This document shows positions 11,200 to 21,719 of a stretch of DNA of 64,000 nucleotides, one piece after another (the stretch's first letter is position 1; each line of letters opens with the position of its first letter). Under the pieces are notes generated by a model. The model worked only from the letters and a program-made list of their open reading frames with translations, had not been told where the DNA came from and searched no databases. The stretch lies in NCBI GenBank assembly GCA_019137255.1, contig WPDH01000110.1, positions 209,818 to 273,817 of the forward strand. Direction: 5' to 3'. The stretch comes from Corinectria fuckeliana. Its lineage: Eukaryota > Ascomycota > Sordariomycetes > Hypocreales > Nectriaceae. The position numbers were made by a program, and so were the translations under genes.

Positions 11200-11681
11200 G
11201 AAATTAATACGGGATAGAAGATGTTAGATGAGTCTTGCTGGGTGCACAACATCAGATTACTAGGTGTACAACACTGGTGACCTTTCCCCACCTTTTCCCC
11301 CTAGCGTTTCTCAATCTTCCCTCCTTCACACTTAATTTACTATACGCAGAAGAGAATACAACAAACACATTACATCACATAACGCCCGCCTAAAGAGCCC
11401 AAAAAGGTTTCCCTCGATTAAGTGAAATAGTGACCAGGCGGACTTGAGCGCTTTAATTACGCCTATAGTAATATAACTTTCACGGCCTTGTTAACATGGG
11501 ATGCTAGCAGTACTTTCTCTTCTGGTATATAGAATGCTACGAGTACAGGAAGTAACCAATTTCTCTGATTTATCTTGAGTCAAAAGTAAATTTAGCTAGT
11601 AGTTCATTCAAGCACAAGGGCGGCACCAATGTAAGGGCATTCCTGAACTCGTGATCTTGACATAACGCTCTTTTAATCCTC
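11200..11681. other. Intergenic, convergent gene ends
   Basis: Space between the 3' ends of the P450 (+) and the ubiquitin-fold gene (-). C-rich patches near 11283-11305; no gene seen. Confidence 0.5.
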
Positions 11682-13210
11682 TCAACAGCCACAGAACAGA
11701 ATCCGCCGCCAGGTCAGAGGATGTTCCACTTCGGTATCATCTTCTCTTGGTCTCTTCATATCGTATGGTCCGTTGATATGTATCCCAGTCTCTTTGTAAA
11801 TCTCTCCTATGCCTCGAAGATGGATTTCTTCGTCCGCCAAGGGCCTAAACTGCTGGGTTTTACACGGGAAAAGGGGGATTTTGGCCACTTCATCGGGAGA
11901 TGGAGCTTTAGGGGGCAAGTGCGTGATGCTTGTGAACTTTTCATAGTTCACCACTCGGAGGTTCACGGTCTGACCTGGTTGTTCACACCAATCTCCAGGG
12001 ATCGGGTCCTGCTTGAGCTCCTGAGAAATGAAGCCTCCCGGAGCGATAGTCGTCGGGGGCTCGACAGGTTCCGGGGGTGGGGTGGGAGGCGTAATGCCGT
12101 AATCATCGCCGCCACCGCCTCTTAGCCGAAGAACTAGGTGAACGACGTGTGCCTAGGTAAGAAGCAGAATGTGAGCCACTGAAGTGATAGCTGTTCTCAG
12201 AACCAGCTCAATGGCATTGTAGGCATGAACATACGCGTTGAATCACATAATATCCCAGTGTCCTCCCTGTTTCGTCAGACAAGAGTGTTTAAAGTGTACC
12301 AAAATCAGACATACCATCCTCAAGCTGTTTCCCCTTGTAAATAAGGCGTTGTTGATCCTGGAGAATTCCTGTTATATGATGAATGCGATTCTTCATCTCG
12401 TCAATTGTGGTGTCATTGTGGATCTCTTCAAGTGCAAAAGCCGTCCCAGTCAGTGTGCAGACAGTGATGTAGAACTTGCTCGAGAGACGAAGCCTGCTCA
12501 TCGACAGAGTATATGTCAGCATTATGTGGTATTTTCCTGCTTCGATCCTAGGAAGGGTGTAGAATAGCACATGCTTTTCAGGGAAGAACTCGATTTGAAT
12601 GTTCAGATGCTCATCTTTACCCGTTATTTGGTGCTCAATAGAGTATCTTGTGATGTCAGCTTCGAGTTTTTGATCGTGCACGTTAACGATGCTCACTTTG
12701 GCTTCTCTGACTCAACAGCAACCAGCTGCCGAACTAGATCCTTCTTGACAAAGACACCATGAATCGTCAAATGACCAGACGTAACGAAGTAGTCTTGAAT
12801 CTGGCTGTCGTCGTCGTGCTCTCCCTGCGCGAAAGAGCAAATGTTTTGCCCTCCTATGAGTATCCTCACCTTATACAAAGATTTGGATGTAAGAGTAAAA
12901 GCCAACGCAGTCTCAGCTATTTAGGGAGGCACACGAATATAAGTAGCCAATCCTGAGCATAATCGAGAAAGAAGAACTAACATTCTGCTGGGATGTAGAC
13001 TTGACTTTTACCAGTACTAGGCTCGGGAGTGGTCTCCACAGCGAGGGAAGCCTGGCACGAACGCTCGATACGGGGTGCGTCGTAGATCTCCTGCAGTTTT
13101 GGGTCAGGCGGGCATGGCACCCTTCTGGAGTGGTAGCATTTTATCTCGAGATCTTCGTAGGGACCCGGTGCCGTAAACCCATCGCTGAGGCGATGTTCGA
13201 CTCTGCTCAT
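11682..13210 (-). CDS. Ubiquitin-fold domain protein with C-terminal extension
   Basis: Exons 13210-12982, 12916-12697, 12646-12315, 12266-12235 and 12152-11682 join in frame to 427 residues. A 32-base exon supplies RTLGYYVIQR. Residues about 208-284 are closely ubiquitin-like: TLTG, DTTIDEMKNRI, GILQDQQRLIYKGKQLEDG and LVLRLRGG. The Ile44-equivalent patch and the Lys48-equivalent position are kept. Before it lies a conserved fungal module with QDYFVTSG, VRQLVAV and YSIEHQITG. After the double Gly come GGDDYG, a Pro-rich linker (TPPTPPPEPVEPP) and about 110 unknown residues ending in FCGC. It may act as an embedded ubiquitin fold or be processed; its function is unknown. Divergent from the next gene. 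Confidence 0.85.
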
Positions 13211-13569
13211 CTTTGGACTTCTGTACTATGACAAGACGATATATCAATCTACCGTCGTTGAGATTAGGAGGGGTAAGCTAGAAACTGAAGGATGGAGAGA
13301 TGCTGAAGGGCGTTTAGGCACACCAATGTGTTGGGATGCGTGCGGGGTTTTGTAATTCATTGGGCATTGACAGTGTCTTCGGACTATTTTATTGGACAGC
13401 TGATGTGGCCACATGACCATATCCTCATATCCTCTCGGACTAGTTGGGCACCGAATGCAGAGCATTTGCATAGCCTAAGCCATCCCTAGGCAATCTCAAA
13501 TGAACATGCAATATTTCTCAAGCCAACTTCTAGTGCTGGAACCGCGTTCCTGAATCCTCCGTATCAAGA
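13211..13569. promoter_or_regulatory. Shared divergent promoter region
   Basis: 359 bases separate the ATG of the ubiquitin-fold gene (-) from the ATG of the membrane protein gene (+). No specific operator was recognised. Confidence 0.4.
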
Positions 13570-14141
13570 ATGGCAGAGACATGCCCGCCGTGCCCCGAAT
13601 GTGGGGACAGTCCGCTCTCGTCCGCCGCCAACTACCTGAGCGTCCTGACCTTTGCGCTCGGCCTCTTCTTATCGACCTTTGCCTTTTTGGTGGCGGTCCG
13701 CAGCGCCGAAAAGGAGGTCGACGCTCTAATCGGGAGCCTGGAGTCCACGGGGAGATATATCGAACAAACGAGGAACTTCTTCGCGACCCTGAATCATGAA
13801 GCCGACTTGGACCTGACGAGCATGGGACTCCTGCCGCCGAATGCCATGGCATCAATGGAGAAAACGCAGTCTAGTATGCTCACAAACCTGATGGAGACGA
13901 AGAAGAATATTTCTCAGTTGCCGACGCGAGTGGAGTGGTGGTACAGGGCAAAGGACGTGGATGCGGACTTATCTAAGCTGGATAGCGAGAGACAGCACCT
14001 CCACAGCGTTCAGCTGGCACTACTCTTGCGGTGAGTTTGCGTCTTCAGCTGAGCGAGTATCTCCCTTGGCTAACGATATTGCTGCAAAGGAAGATGAAGA
14101 AACTAGAGGCGGCCCAAAAACTCTCCAACTCGGCCAAGTAA
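13570..14141 (+). CDS. Small one-helix membrane protein with helical tail
   Basis: Exons 13570-14030 and 14090-14141 with a GTGAGT..AAAG intron of 59 bases; 170 residues. The short N-terminus has Cys-Pro pairs (CPPCPEC). One strong membrane segment, YLSVLTFALGLFLSTFAFLVAV, lies at about residues 22-43. A long charged region likely to be alpha-helical or coiled-coil follows (KEVDALIGSLESTGRYIEQ; DADLSKLDSERQHL), ending in KMKKLEAAQKLSNSAK. The spliced ending removes an immediate stop and gives a natural basic helix. I do not recognise the family. It is head-to-head with the ubiquitin-fold gene, which may mean co-expression. Confidence 0.65.
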
Positions 14142-14151
14142 AGACTTGTCC

Positions 14152-14180
14152 GACCAAGAAGTCCTGACTCTTGGTCAGGA
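14152..14180 (+). terminator. Overlapping inverted repeats just after a stop codon
   Basis: GACCAAGA..TCTTGGTC (14152-14159 / 14169-14176) and TCCTGAC..GTCAGGA (14162-14168 / 14174-14180) are perfect and mutually exclusive stems. They begin 10 bases after the membrane-protein stop. They could fold in the 3' UTR; role is inferred. Confidence 0.35.
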
Positions 14181-15621
14181 CACCGTTGGCGGTTGTCTCG
14201 CGAGTGGTATGCTCCGTCTTGGTCACGGGGACAGACTTGGTGGACGTGGCGGTGGTGGTAGAGGGCTTTTTGGTGCCGAGGACACGTCAATGCGTAATGC
14301 ATGTTGATAATCAGACGCTGAATGACATCACGATGTGGTACGTCAGCAGCCACTCTCCGAGGTCCTTTCAGGACGATTTACCAGTGCTATATCTATTGTC
14401 TAATAGGCAGGGAACACCATGGCCCACAAGCCCTGTGCCAAGCTCAAGAGTATCTGGCCAGCATCGAGATGCTGGGTAAGATGCGGAGTCGGCAACCGAC
14501 GCGGCCCCGTGATACCATGCTGTATTTTAGCCTGTAATATTGTGCCGCGTCTCAGTACACGGTACTGTGCCGTGTCTCAGCCCATCCAATAGTATGTCAT
14601 GATTCGAGTCTCACCGACAACACCATAACAAACAGTGTTGGCATTGCATCATACCAGGCTTCTATGATGTTCCTGACGACTCGATGTTATTGTCTTGGCT
14701 TTCTCCCTTGATTTCGTCTCCTCTTCTATGTAACCTACCAGCCCGCTTCACCGCATAGAAGACGATGTCCTATTCCCTGTCCTCGAGCCGTTGATGGATG
14801 GAAGAGCATGAATGACATCACGGACCTCGATTTATGGGGAGCCCGCTTGCACTTACGAGTAACTGAAGCCACTGCTAGACATCTTGACGGGACGGATGGC
14901 GAGCTGATCGTCCCGGACGAGGTTAGCAACGCGGTGATGGATCACTGTTACCTGGAGGCAAGCCTGCTCAAGCTTGATTGATGGCTTTGAGCTGAATCCA
15001 TTGTGGACTCAGAGTTCCAGGAAATAATAAAACAGTCATCATTTAGATGTGGTACAACTCAAGCACGGTGACATGCTATGCTAGGATGGCCAGGTCAGAA
15101 GGCCGTTCTGGGTTGATCGACATGAAGATGTACTGCGTACTCATCTGCAAGGCGGCCCTGAAGTAATACGCATCTGCATCACGCAATAAGACAGCGCAGG
15201 GAGGCAAGTTGCTGTCACGTCTAGCATGTATTGGCGGATATGATTTACCTGCAGGAAGGGTTACCTTGTCCGATGGCGTGCATGCGCTAACTCAACGGCC
15301 TTTACGCGAGGGGGCAGACCAGTGAACACGACTAAACAGAGTGGTTGAGTGGCTCAGGGAGAGAATAACATGACGAGATTCACTAGAATACGACAGCGGG
15401 AGAGTGACACTGCGTTCAAGTGAGGTCGGTGTTCCATTCACCTCGCGTCTGCTGCACTCTCGCTCTGATATGTCTCACTTTACGTGGCCAGTAACGTTCA
15501 ATTATAGAGGACAAGGAATCCAGCCTACGTCTCCTACCTCACCGCTACCTATTTCCCCAGTGCCACAGTAATACTTCGACAAATGGGGAATTTATTAGAG
15601 GACAGTCAAAGGCTTGTTTGT
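14181..15621. other. Gene-free stretch
   Basis: Open frames here are short and featureless. The stretch near 14845-14985 reads on the plus strand as a polypeptide-like segment (ARHLDGTDGELIVPDEV) without start or family, possibly another relic. Confidence 0.4.
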
Positions 15622-15629
15622 TATAAATA
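15622..15629 (+). promoter_or_regulatory. TATA box
   Basis: TATAAATA, 107 bases upstream of the ATG at 15736, followed by a CT-rich leader and the start context CAAAATGG. Confidence 0.55.
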
Positions 15630-15735
15630 GTAGGGTCAGGGCTCGTATCTTTGAGTATCTTTTTCTTTCTCATCAACCACCCTAACCCCTTCTTCTCAAC
15701 TAATCCCAGCTGTCCAGTTCCAAAAACTTTTCAAA

Positions 15736-16175
15736 ATGGTCCAGGTCAGTTGATGCCATGAAAGATCCCGCGCTATCACTCTTCTATGGGAAACTCCAGG
15801 TCTCTGACAAGATTCGGCATTACACAACGCAATCCAACTCAGGCCTAATGCCATCGACTCGAACTTTGGCGAGTTGAGCGAGTACGTCTACCTCTAGAAA
15901 GGATAACATGTTGTTTGATGACTATTACTTACCCTTGTGTTTTGCTTCATAGGTATCTCGAGAACCTCATTGGACATCCCGTTCCAAGCACCAAATCTCT
16001 TCCTCCTATTTTCTTCTTAATGTAAGTTGCCAGTCTTTTTGTATTCATATTTATACCGTGTAAAGGTCTTCCCCTAATTAAGTTATATCTTAGCACCTCC
16101 GAGGAGAACGTCGAGAAGGTCAAGGACCGCTACAAGGAAAAAGTCACGATTACCGTCCACGACGTTGATGAGTAA
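15736..16175 (+). CDS. Small conserved-looking protein, four exons, frame break
   Basis: Proposed exons: 15736-15744 (ATG GTC CAG, donor GTCAGT), 15800-15881 (donor GTACGT), 15953-16021 (donor GTAAGT) and 16094-16175. The last three read coherently as ALHNAIQLRPNAID, FGELSEYLENLIGHP, LPPIFFLITSEENVEKVK and a final VTITVHDVDE, about 80 residues. Between exon 1 and SALHNAI the frame needs one extra base near 15809-15811 (VSD, then frame slip, then DSALH). This is either a one-base deletion or an unusual GTTGAT..CAAG intron. I do not recognise the family. Promoter and introns look real, so I regard it as a gene with a possible lesion or sequence error. Confidence 0.55.
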
Positions 16176-16444
16176 TGCGGGTCTTGGAGTGTTGCAGCAA
16201 CGCGTTTCTAGAATGAGGGCAGCCTCGTTACTTGCGTTTTCCATCGGAGCCATGCTATCCAGGCACCCTAGTCCAGAGCAACTCATTGGCTGGGACAGAG
16301 GGACTCAATCTAGACAGTATCGACTTCCTAGATCTCCTTCCTAGACTTAGATCTAGCCATCGAATCACAAGCTGCACCTGATTCAAACTCAATACCTCAT
16401 CTCATCCCAGATTCATCTTCTTCCAGAAACATCAGCATAGGGTA

Positions 16445-16880
16445 GCAATAAGTCTAAAGAAGAAAAGCAGCGACACTATCCGGGTAAACGGCGACCTCAC
16501 CACCATATTGGCAACGGCCCTCAATATGCCCTCTATCATTGAGGGCCATGCCAGGTCCGTCGTCGCTCTGCTGACTGGAGGGGCGCTTTTCGGCCAAGGG
16601 GACCCTGACGAACACAACGTGCTGCACTACGCCGCATAGTACATACATGTTGAGGTCCTCAGGTCCTCCTCCAGGCATGTGCCCCCCGATAGACCAGATA
16701 TTAATGCGTGTGGTTGACGGGCTGGACGCTATTGCATGTTGCTACGACATGGGAGGTTGAGGTTGGCGCATTGATGCTTTTGGACTTTGGTGCAGATCCC
16801 AGTTATAAGACGCCCATGTGCCCCCATCTCCTCGATCCATACAAAGGCTATAGTGAAAATAATTCGTCAGGGTAAATGGA
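16445..16880 (+). pseudogene. Ankyrin-repeat relic
   Basis: The plus strand gives ankyrin-like units: ALNMPSIIEGHARSVVALL, DEHNVLHYAAxYIHVEVL with TAG at x, then after a frame slip TGWTLLHVATTWEVEVGAL and MLLDFGADPS. The repeats carry the usual LHxAA..GH..VV.LLL pattern. No start or terminal exons were found. A TAG and at least one frame slip near 16710 mark it as decayed. It sits immediately downstream of the small gene at 15736. Confidence 0.65.
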
Positions 16881-17243
16881 CGTTAAAAGAGAGTGTAGAC
16901 AAAGAACGAACAGTAAAGTGGGATCCTTACCCAGGGCTAATTAAGTGGGAGTGGGTTGATACTGAGAGTAGATCTAGTCAGCTTGGTCGATTCTTTTTTT
17001 GCCAAGAAGAGAAGTGAAGGACCAAAAATGTTAGTAGGGAAGTTTACATATCGACATTCTAGGACGAATCGCACTGACGTCCTTGGGACAGCGCCCGCTG
17101 TCACGATCCTGGATTCGAGACTGAGGTAATCAAATTGGAAGGAAGAAAGACCGTGCTAATCAGGACCCAATCGAGGTTATGGATGAACTTATGCGATCGA
17201 GGGTTGGTAGTCCATTCAGGTTCGGCCCGAGATTCTCACCGCC
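16881..17243. other. No gene seen
   Basis: Short featureless frames only. Confidence 0.4.
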
Positions 17244-17520
17244 ATGGCTACCGAATACGCGTTTGAGAGCCAGGAAGCGAGATTGAAGCTGGTTTAAAGC
17301 CTTGGCGAAGTTAACAATGATACCGAGGAATACATCTTGATTCGGGGAGGCTCAAAGGTCGAAGGAGGGATGCTTCTTGTAAGGCGAGGCAGCGAACTCG
17401 GTTTTCAGGGGCGTCTTCTGTGATGCAACTTGAGCATTGAGTCACGCTTTGACGGTATCTCCGCATTAGGGCAGAAGCTCCTGAACAAGGTCCTTCTTGC
17501 GTCAAGGTCACAATGTAAAG
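17244..17520 (+). pseudogene. Possible decayed coding fragment, unknown family
   Basis: From the ATG in CCGCCATGG, one frame reads about 90 codons through two stops (TAA after EARLKLV, TGA after QGRLL). It gives plausible protein such as NNDTEEYILIRGGSKVEGG and MLLVRRGSELGF. The good start context and continuity suggest a dead gene, but no family was recognised. Confidence 0.3.
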
Positions 17521-17644
17521 TGTGTGCGGTTATGGTTTAAATAACTATGCCGGATAATTAATATCAATTGGAGACAAATATTCTATATACATGTATATAT
17601 AGAGACATCCCAACTAAAGATCATATCCTTTATTAAACCAGCTC

Positions 17645-18331
17645 TTACATGAGAGCAATGGCACCGAGGCCAAGAAGAAGGAACTCGGGAACAACATGTC
17701 CTGCAGCAGCGGTGGGGACGAGAGTGACACCCTCAGAGGTCGAGACAACAACAGGTTCAGTACTGGTAGTGACCGGAGGGGGAGGAGCAGCAGTGGTGAT
17801 CTCGACGGGAGGGGGGGCTGCAGTGGTAGGAGGAGGAGGAGGCACCACAGTGGTGACGGGAGGGGGAGGGGGCAAAGTGGTGGGAACAACAGTGGTGGGC
17901 ACAACAGTGGTGGGCACAACAGTGGTCTTCTCAACGGTGCAGGGGCAGTTGGTAACCGTGAGGGTGGTGGGCTCGTTGACGGTGTAGATCACATTGTTGT
18001 AGGTGAGAGTGGTGGGCTCGGGGCAGTAGGTGGTGAGCTCAGTGACAACCTCGGTGGTGACATAGGTGACGGGGGAGGTGGAAGGAGGAGGCTTGATGAT
18101 AGGAGTAGTAATGGTGCAGGGACAGTCGGTGATAGTCAGAGTGGTGGCCTCGGTGATGCTGATGGTCTTGTCGTTGTAGCAGAAGGTGGTGGGACCGGGG
18201 CAGTAGGTGGTGATAGCGGTGACAACCTCGGTGGTGTAAACGGTGCCGGGAATGGTGGTGTTGCCGTAGTAGGGAGCAGCCTGGACAGCGGCAGCGCCAA
18301 TGAGGGCACCAAGAGCAGCAAGACGAGCCAT
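17645..18331 (-). CDS. GPI-anchored Ser/Thr-Pro-rich cell-wall protein
   Basis: Single exon, 228 residues. Signal peptide MARLAALGALIGAAAVQAAP. Two imperfect repeats of about 45-50 residues follow, each TTEVVTxxTTYCPxPTT...TLTxTxCPCT, giving paired Cys at CP and CPC. A stalk comes next with the tandem pentapeptide VVPTT three times, then PPPPP/TTAAPPP runs. The C-terminus ends in a hydrophobic tail (VVPEFLLLGLGAIALM) preceded by AAAG, the usual GPI omega-site region. This is the build of fungal SED1/CCG-6-like wall mannoproteins. It would be secreted, lipid-anchored and then linked to glucan. No lesion is seen. Confidence 0.85.
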   Translation of the reverse strand: MARLAALGALIGAAAVQAAPYYGNTTIPGTVYTTEVVTAITTYCPGPTTFCYNDKTISITEATTLTITDCPCTITTPIIKPPPSTSPVTYVTTEVVTELTTYCPEPTTLTYNNVIYTVNEPTTLTVTNCPCTVEKTTVVPTTVVPTTVVPTTLPPPPPVTTVVPPPPPTTAAPPPVEITTAAPPPPVTTSTEPVVVSTSEGVTLVPTAAAGHVVPEFLLLGLGAIALM

Positions 18332-18488
18332 TACGGTAGTGGTTGGGTTGATTTTTGATTTTGATTTGTGGAGTTTTGTGTTTCTTTGCTTGGAAGCGAG
18401 TGACTAAACGAAGGACTTGGTGTGCAAGACTTGACTTGATGGGATGGATGGACGGATGAGAAGGGCGGAAGGGATAAAGAGGGATCTC

Positions 18489-18494
18489 TTTATA
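18489..18494 (-). promoter_or_regulatory. TATA box for the wall protein
   Basis: TATAAA on the minus strand about 158 bases upstream of the ATG at 18331. A C-rich strand stretch lies beyond it at about 18520-18560. Confidence 0.45.
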
Positions 18495-18499
18495 CTTGG

Positions 18500-19359
18500 T
18501 TCTCACCAGCAGCCTCTCTCTTTCCATCCCCCCCTATCTCATCCACCCCCTCCGCATTCAACTCCCCCCATCTGCATTAATCCCCATCCGCAAACAAACC
18601 CATCCACATCGTTGACATCACCGCCCCTCTTTTCCAATCACGGAAATACGAGCTCCAACCCTGCCCCTCAAGCTGATGCTAATACAAGCTGAAAGCGATG
18701 GCAGACAAAATGCCTTATCCGGAGACAGCTAGATGCCAAGTGGACTCTACTAGCCAAATCTTGTCGATCGTCAAGGCCCCTTTGTGCTTGAAAGCCAAGT
18801 GGGTCATCTCACGATCTTGCAGATGGTGTGAGTGGTTTTGGTGGGAGCGGAGGGGAGGTGGGACTTTGGTTAGACAAGACACCGGCCGAGAAAGGAAAAA
18901 AGAGAAGACAAAAAAGCATACCAGCTGCATCCGAGTTCATCCATTCTATTCCATATCCGAAAACGTTCATGTCGAGGAGAGACAAGAAAACTTTATTGCG
19001 GCCTCCATCCCAGCTCCGGTAATGATTGACGCTCGGTGTTTCTCGTCAAGATGGCATGATTCAGCCACTGGGAGCATTGGCGAGGTTGGTTGGTTGGCTG
19101 GTTTATTCTTATACGGATTTGGCCGAAAATTTATCCGGCCATTATATGAGTAAACGTGGGGCGAGAGGGTTTCTGCCGGTGGTGACCGCCTGGTCCCAAG
19201 GGCCGTGACTAATTAGCCCTTTATCTGGCATCTCAACCTTTAGACTACACAGCTTCACTTCTTCACTTCTGCCACCATGGGTGATAACAACATAAGGACA
19301 CGGTTTAAGGCTGCTAACGAACGTCTCAAAACCGATGGAATGGATGCGGTAGAAAACTC
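18500..19359. other. No gene supported
   Basis: Upstream region of the wall protein. A plus-strand frame of 151 codons (18698-19153) has low-complexity, Trp/Arg-rich content unlike a protein family and is not called. Confidence 0.4.
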
Positions 19360-19605
19360 TGTTAAGCGCTTTATGGAACGTGGTTGACGGTGCTACGGGC
19401 TGGGCTAAAGGGCGGGTGCGTAACGGGTGGAACCGGCGGCATTGTCCGGAATCAAGACTTGTGGTATCTCTTGCTCGGCGAGGTGGAACGATGGAAGCAC
19501 CGTGGCTTGCGAGTCGAGCTTTAGAAGATCCCGAGGGAGTCGACTTCCAGCGCCGATGCAGCAGCAAAACATGCGGCCAAGTTCGGATTCAGAGACAGCA
19601 TCATG
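19360..19605 (+). pseudogene. RNase H fold relic
   Basis: Fragments match fungal RNase H proteins. VVDGATGWAKGRVRNGW (the region after the TDSEYV strand) is in one frame. After a one-base slip, RNQDLWYLLLGEVERWKHRG, LRVEL*KIPRE (TAG where FW is expected) and SADAAAKHAAKFG follow. The N-terminal catalytic Asp/Glu strands are absent. It could come from a stand-alone RNase H gene or from a retroelement. Confidence 0.6.
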
Positions 19606-20123
19606 TCAGGGTTGCCTGAGAGAGACCACGTTAATATCCCAGAGGCCAGTTCTCAAGTCACGACGGTCGAGGACACCACCGAGCCGGACCTTCCCCGTCT
19701 TCTGGCGCTATGTCTCGAGGGCGAGGCGTTAGAGCAAGGTCTGGGAGCGGGTTACTGGCCATCTTCGCGGGGGAGTTACAGCGATACTGGCAGGGTGTTT
19801 CAGCAGTTCGGTCACGACGGGCCAGTTCAATCGCTTCTTTGCCAAGCTGGGTCTTCCTTGGCAGCGGACAACAGTCAGCCTGCGCCGTAATGGTACCTAC
19901 GGCCCCCGATCAACACACAAGCCGTGACGAGCCTGGCCATAGACGGTAAAATTACTTGCCAGAAATGAGGTTGTCTCCCGCGCGTGGTGTCACTGATTGT
20001 CGCTGAAGCCTGATGCGCTGTGCGCCCTATCGCAGTCCAAGGAATGTTACTAGATTGAAGATTTATCTAGGCACGCACACCCAGTGGCGCAGTTTTGGTC
20101 ATGGGGCTAACGGTAGTAATCAA
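19606..20123. other. No gene seen
   Basis: A 95-codon plus frame continues from the RNase H relic (19603-19890) without motifs. Nothing else is supported. Confidence 0.4.
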
Positions 20124-20131
20124 TGACGTCA
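20124..20131. promoter_or_regulatory. Palindromic CRE/ATF site TGACGTCA
   Basis: A perfect CRE octamer lies 20 bases before a TATAAA box (20152-20157) and 110 bases before the PLDc_N gene ATG. It is the consensus site of fungal ATF/CREB bZIP stress regulators. Confidence 0.6.
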
Positions 20132-20151
20132 CTTTCGCTAGTCATCTATCT

Positions 20152-20157
20152 TATAAA
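20152..20157 (+). promoter_or_regulatory. TATA box
   Basis: TATAAA, 84 bases before the ATG at 20241, directly downstream of the CRE octamer. Confidence 0.55.
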
Positions 20158-20240
20158 GTTGGCAGCCTGCAACTTACCCCATGGTTTCTTCCTTAACAAC
20201 TCTCTCACTCCAAGAAACACAGAAAACAGCGACTGCCAAC

Positions 20241-20642
20241 ATGTCTTTCAGCATCATCTCCTTCCTCCAGCTCTGGATGGCGACACTGGCACTCGCCGCC
20301 CCCATCGCCAGTGACATTGTCAACGCAGATGCCGCTAAGCCGTGGCACTACGGCACTGGCGGCGGCATCCTCGGCTTCATTGTGCTAATTCTCGATATTA
20401 TTGTCTGGAGTATGTAGTGCTTTCGTCTCTCCCCCTGTTGCTCCGTCTGTGTCAATCATACATCCGCTAACAGAAGTCACTGCACAGTTGAGGTCCTCCA
20501 GTCGAACCGACCGCCCTCGCACAAGCTGCTATGGTGCCTTGTTGTCTTTATCTTCCCTATTGGTGGCATGGTCATTTACTGGCTGTTCTCGAACCGCAAG
20601 TCGCACATGACGGGTTCTGGGGGGTACGAGCCGCTGGCGTAA
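20241..20642 (+). CDS. Small membrane protein with PLDc_N domain
   Basis: Exons 20241-20409 and 20488-20642 (GTATGT..ACAG intron of 78 bases) give 107 residues. A hydrophobic N-terminus with an AAPI cleavage-like site may be a signal peptide. Then come two membrane helices, GGGILGFIVLILDIIVWIEV and LLWCLVVFIFPIGGMVIYWL, joined by LQSNRPPSHK. This is the PLDc_N (cardiolipin-synthase N-terminal-like) two-helix domain, often encoded alone in fungi with unknown function. An in-frame ATG at 20181 exists upstream; 20241 is preferred for its context and the signal-like start. The CRE plus TATA arrangement suggests stress control. Confidence 0.85.
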
Positions 20643-21719
20643 AGGGATGTTAATGCACTATGCACGCTATGTCTGATGGAAAGTGGTAGCTGGTAACAAA
20701 ACAGAGGAAAGATATAAGCGTAAGAAAAACCCTTACACTAATAACCTTCTAACTGCCTGGATATCCTAAATAATGCTACCTTTTTAAAGGCTGTAGCTAT
20801 TTCTTTATACTAACAGTATTCTTTGGTTCTTCACGTATCACCTTTAACAAGTCTATTTGTTCTGAGTGGTGGCACTTGACCACTGACTGAGAGAAAGGAG
20901 TATTCTCTTGACTACATCTCTCGTCTCGCTTTCGCAAAGGATGACAAGAAAAGCTGCAATTCCGTATAACAGAGCTTAGCGGATGGCTCCATATTTAACG
21001 TTTAGAGGGGGGAAAAGAAAAAGAAAGAAAAAGAATAAGGTACATACAAATGCGTTTAGTAAGTTAAAAGACTAATCGAATTAGATCCCTCCCAAACAGA
21101 AGTCAAGATTTTCCAGAACTCGTATCGCTTGGTCCGAAGCCTGGCGAGAGTGAGCTGGGTTCGATGTCTAGCCTCAGTCACCAGGAGGAACTAAGCACGG
21201 AGTGTGTACTCCTGAGAAGCCAAAGGTTTTTGTCGCCCCTACGCTTGACTGCAGTACAAGGGAATTGTCAAGAGGTCAAAGATGTGTGTATTGTTATGAT
21301 TCTCACTAGCGAGCTAGGCGAGGGAATTGGAGCCCGTATGAGATCCCGGCTGCCTGAGGCCACAGCCGCCGTAGGCGGCCGTGGGCTTCCTTCAACCACA
21401 AGTTCATGGCCGCATAGTCTTTATATTGCATTCCGGGCACGTAGTTGATGAGTCGTAATGAATCTCGAAATATTGTTACTCGAAAGGAATGCCGCCGTAT
21501 GGAAGAGACGAGACGAGAGTCTTCTGTGCGTCTGCTGCCGCGGCCGATGTGTAAGTTATAAATCAACTAGTCAAGCTTAACAACCAAGGCTGACAGTTTG
21601 CATAGCGAGTCATGGACAAGGATGGTCGGATTCGATGAGATGATGGCACTTGCTAAATCTAACAGACTCATAAGAACGGAATATTATACATGTTTACTGG
21701 GTCATTTTGATCGCTCAAT
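20643..21719. other. No gene supported
   Basis: Includes an A-rich stretch near 21008-21035. The minus frame 21306-21566 (86 codons) contains a plausible protein stretch (YAAMNLWLKEAHGRLRR) but no family was recognised. Confidence 0.4.

Noticed and set aside
12289..12696. Treating the ubiquitin-like stretch as a separate short gene
   Set aside because: Splice junctions on both sides join it in frame with upstream and downstream exons of one 427-residue protein.
17649..18358. Long plus-strand Gly-rich open frames opposite the wall protein
   Set aside because: They are mirror readings of the Pro/Thr-rich minus-strand gene; the minus strand has a signal peptide, Cys repeats and a GPI tail.
18698..19153. 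151-codon plus-strand frame
   Set aside because: Composition and lack of any motif look like chance; it begins in the wall-protein upstream region without a promoter signal.
19142..19567. 141-codon minus-strand frame
   Set aside because: It lies opposite the RNase H relic, whose plus-strand reading has clear family motifs.
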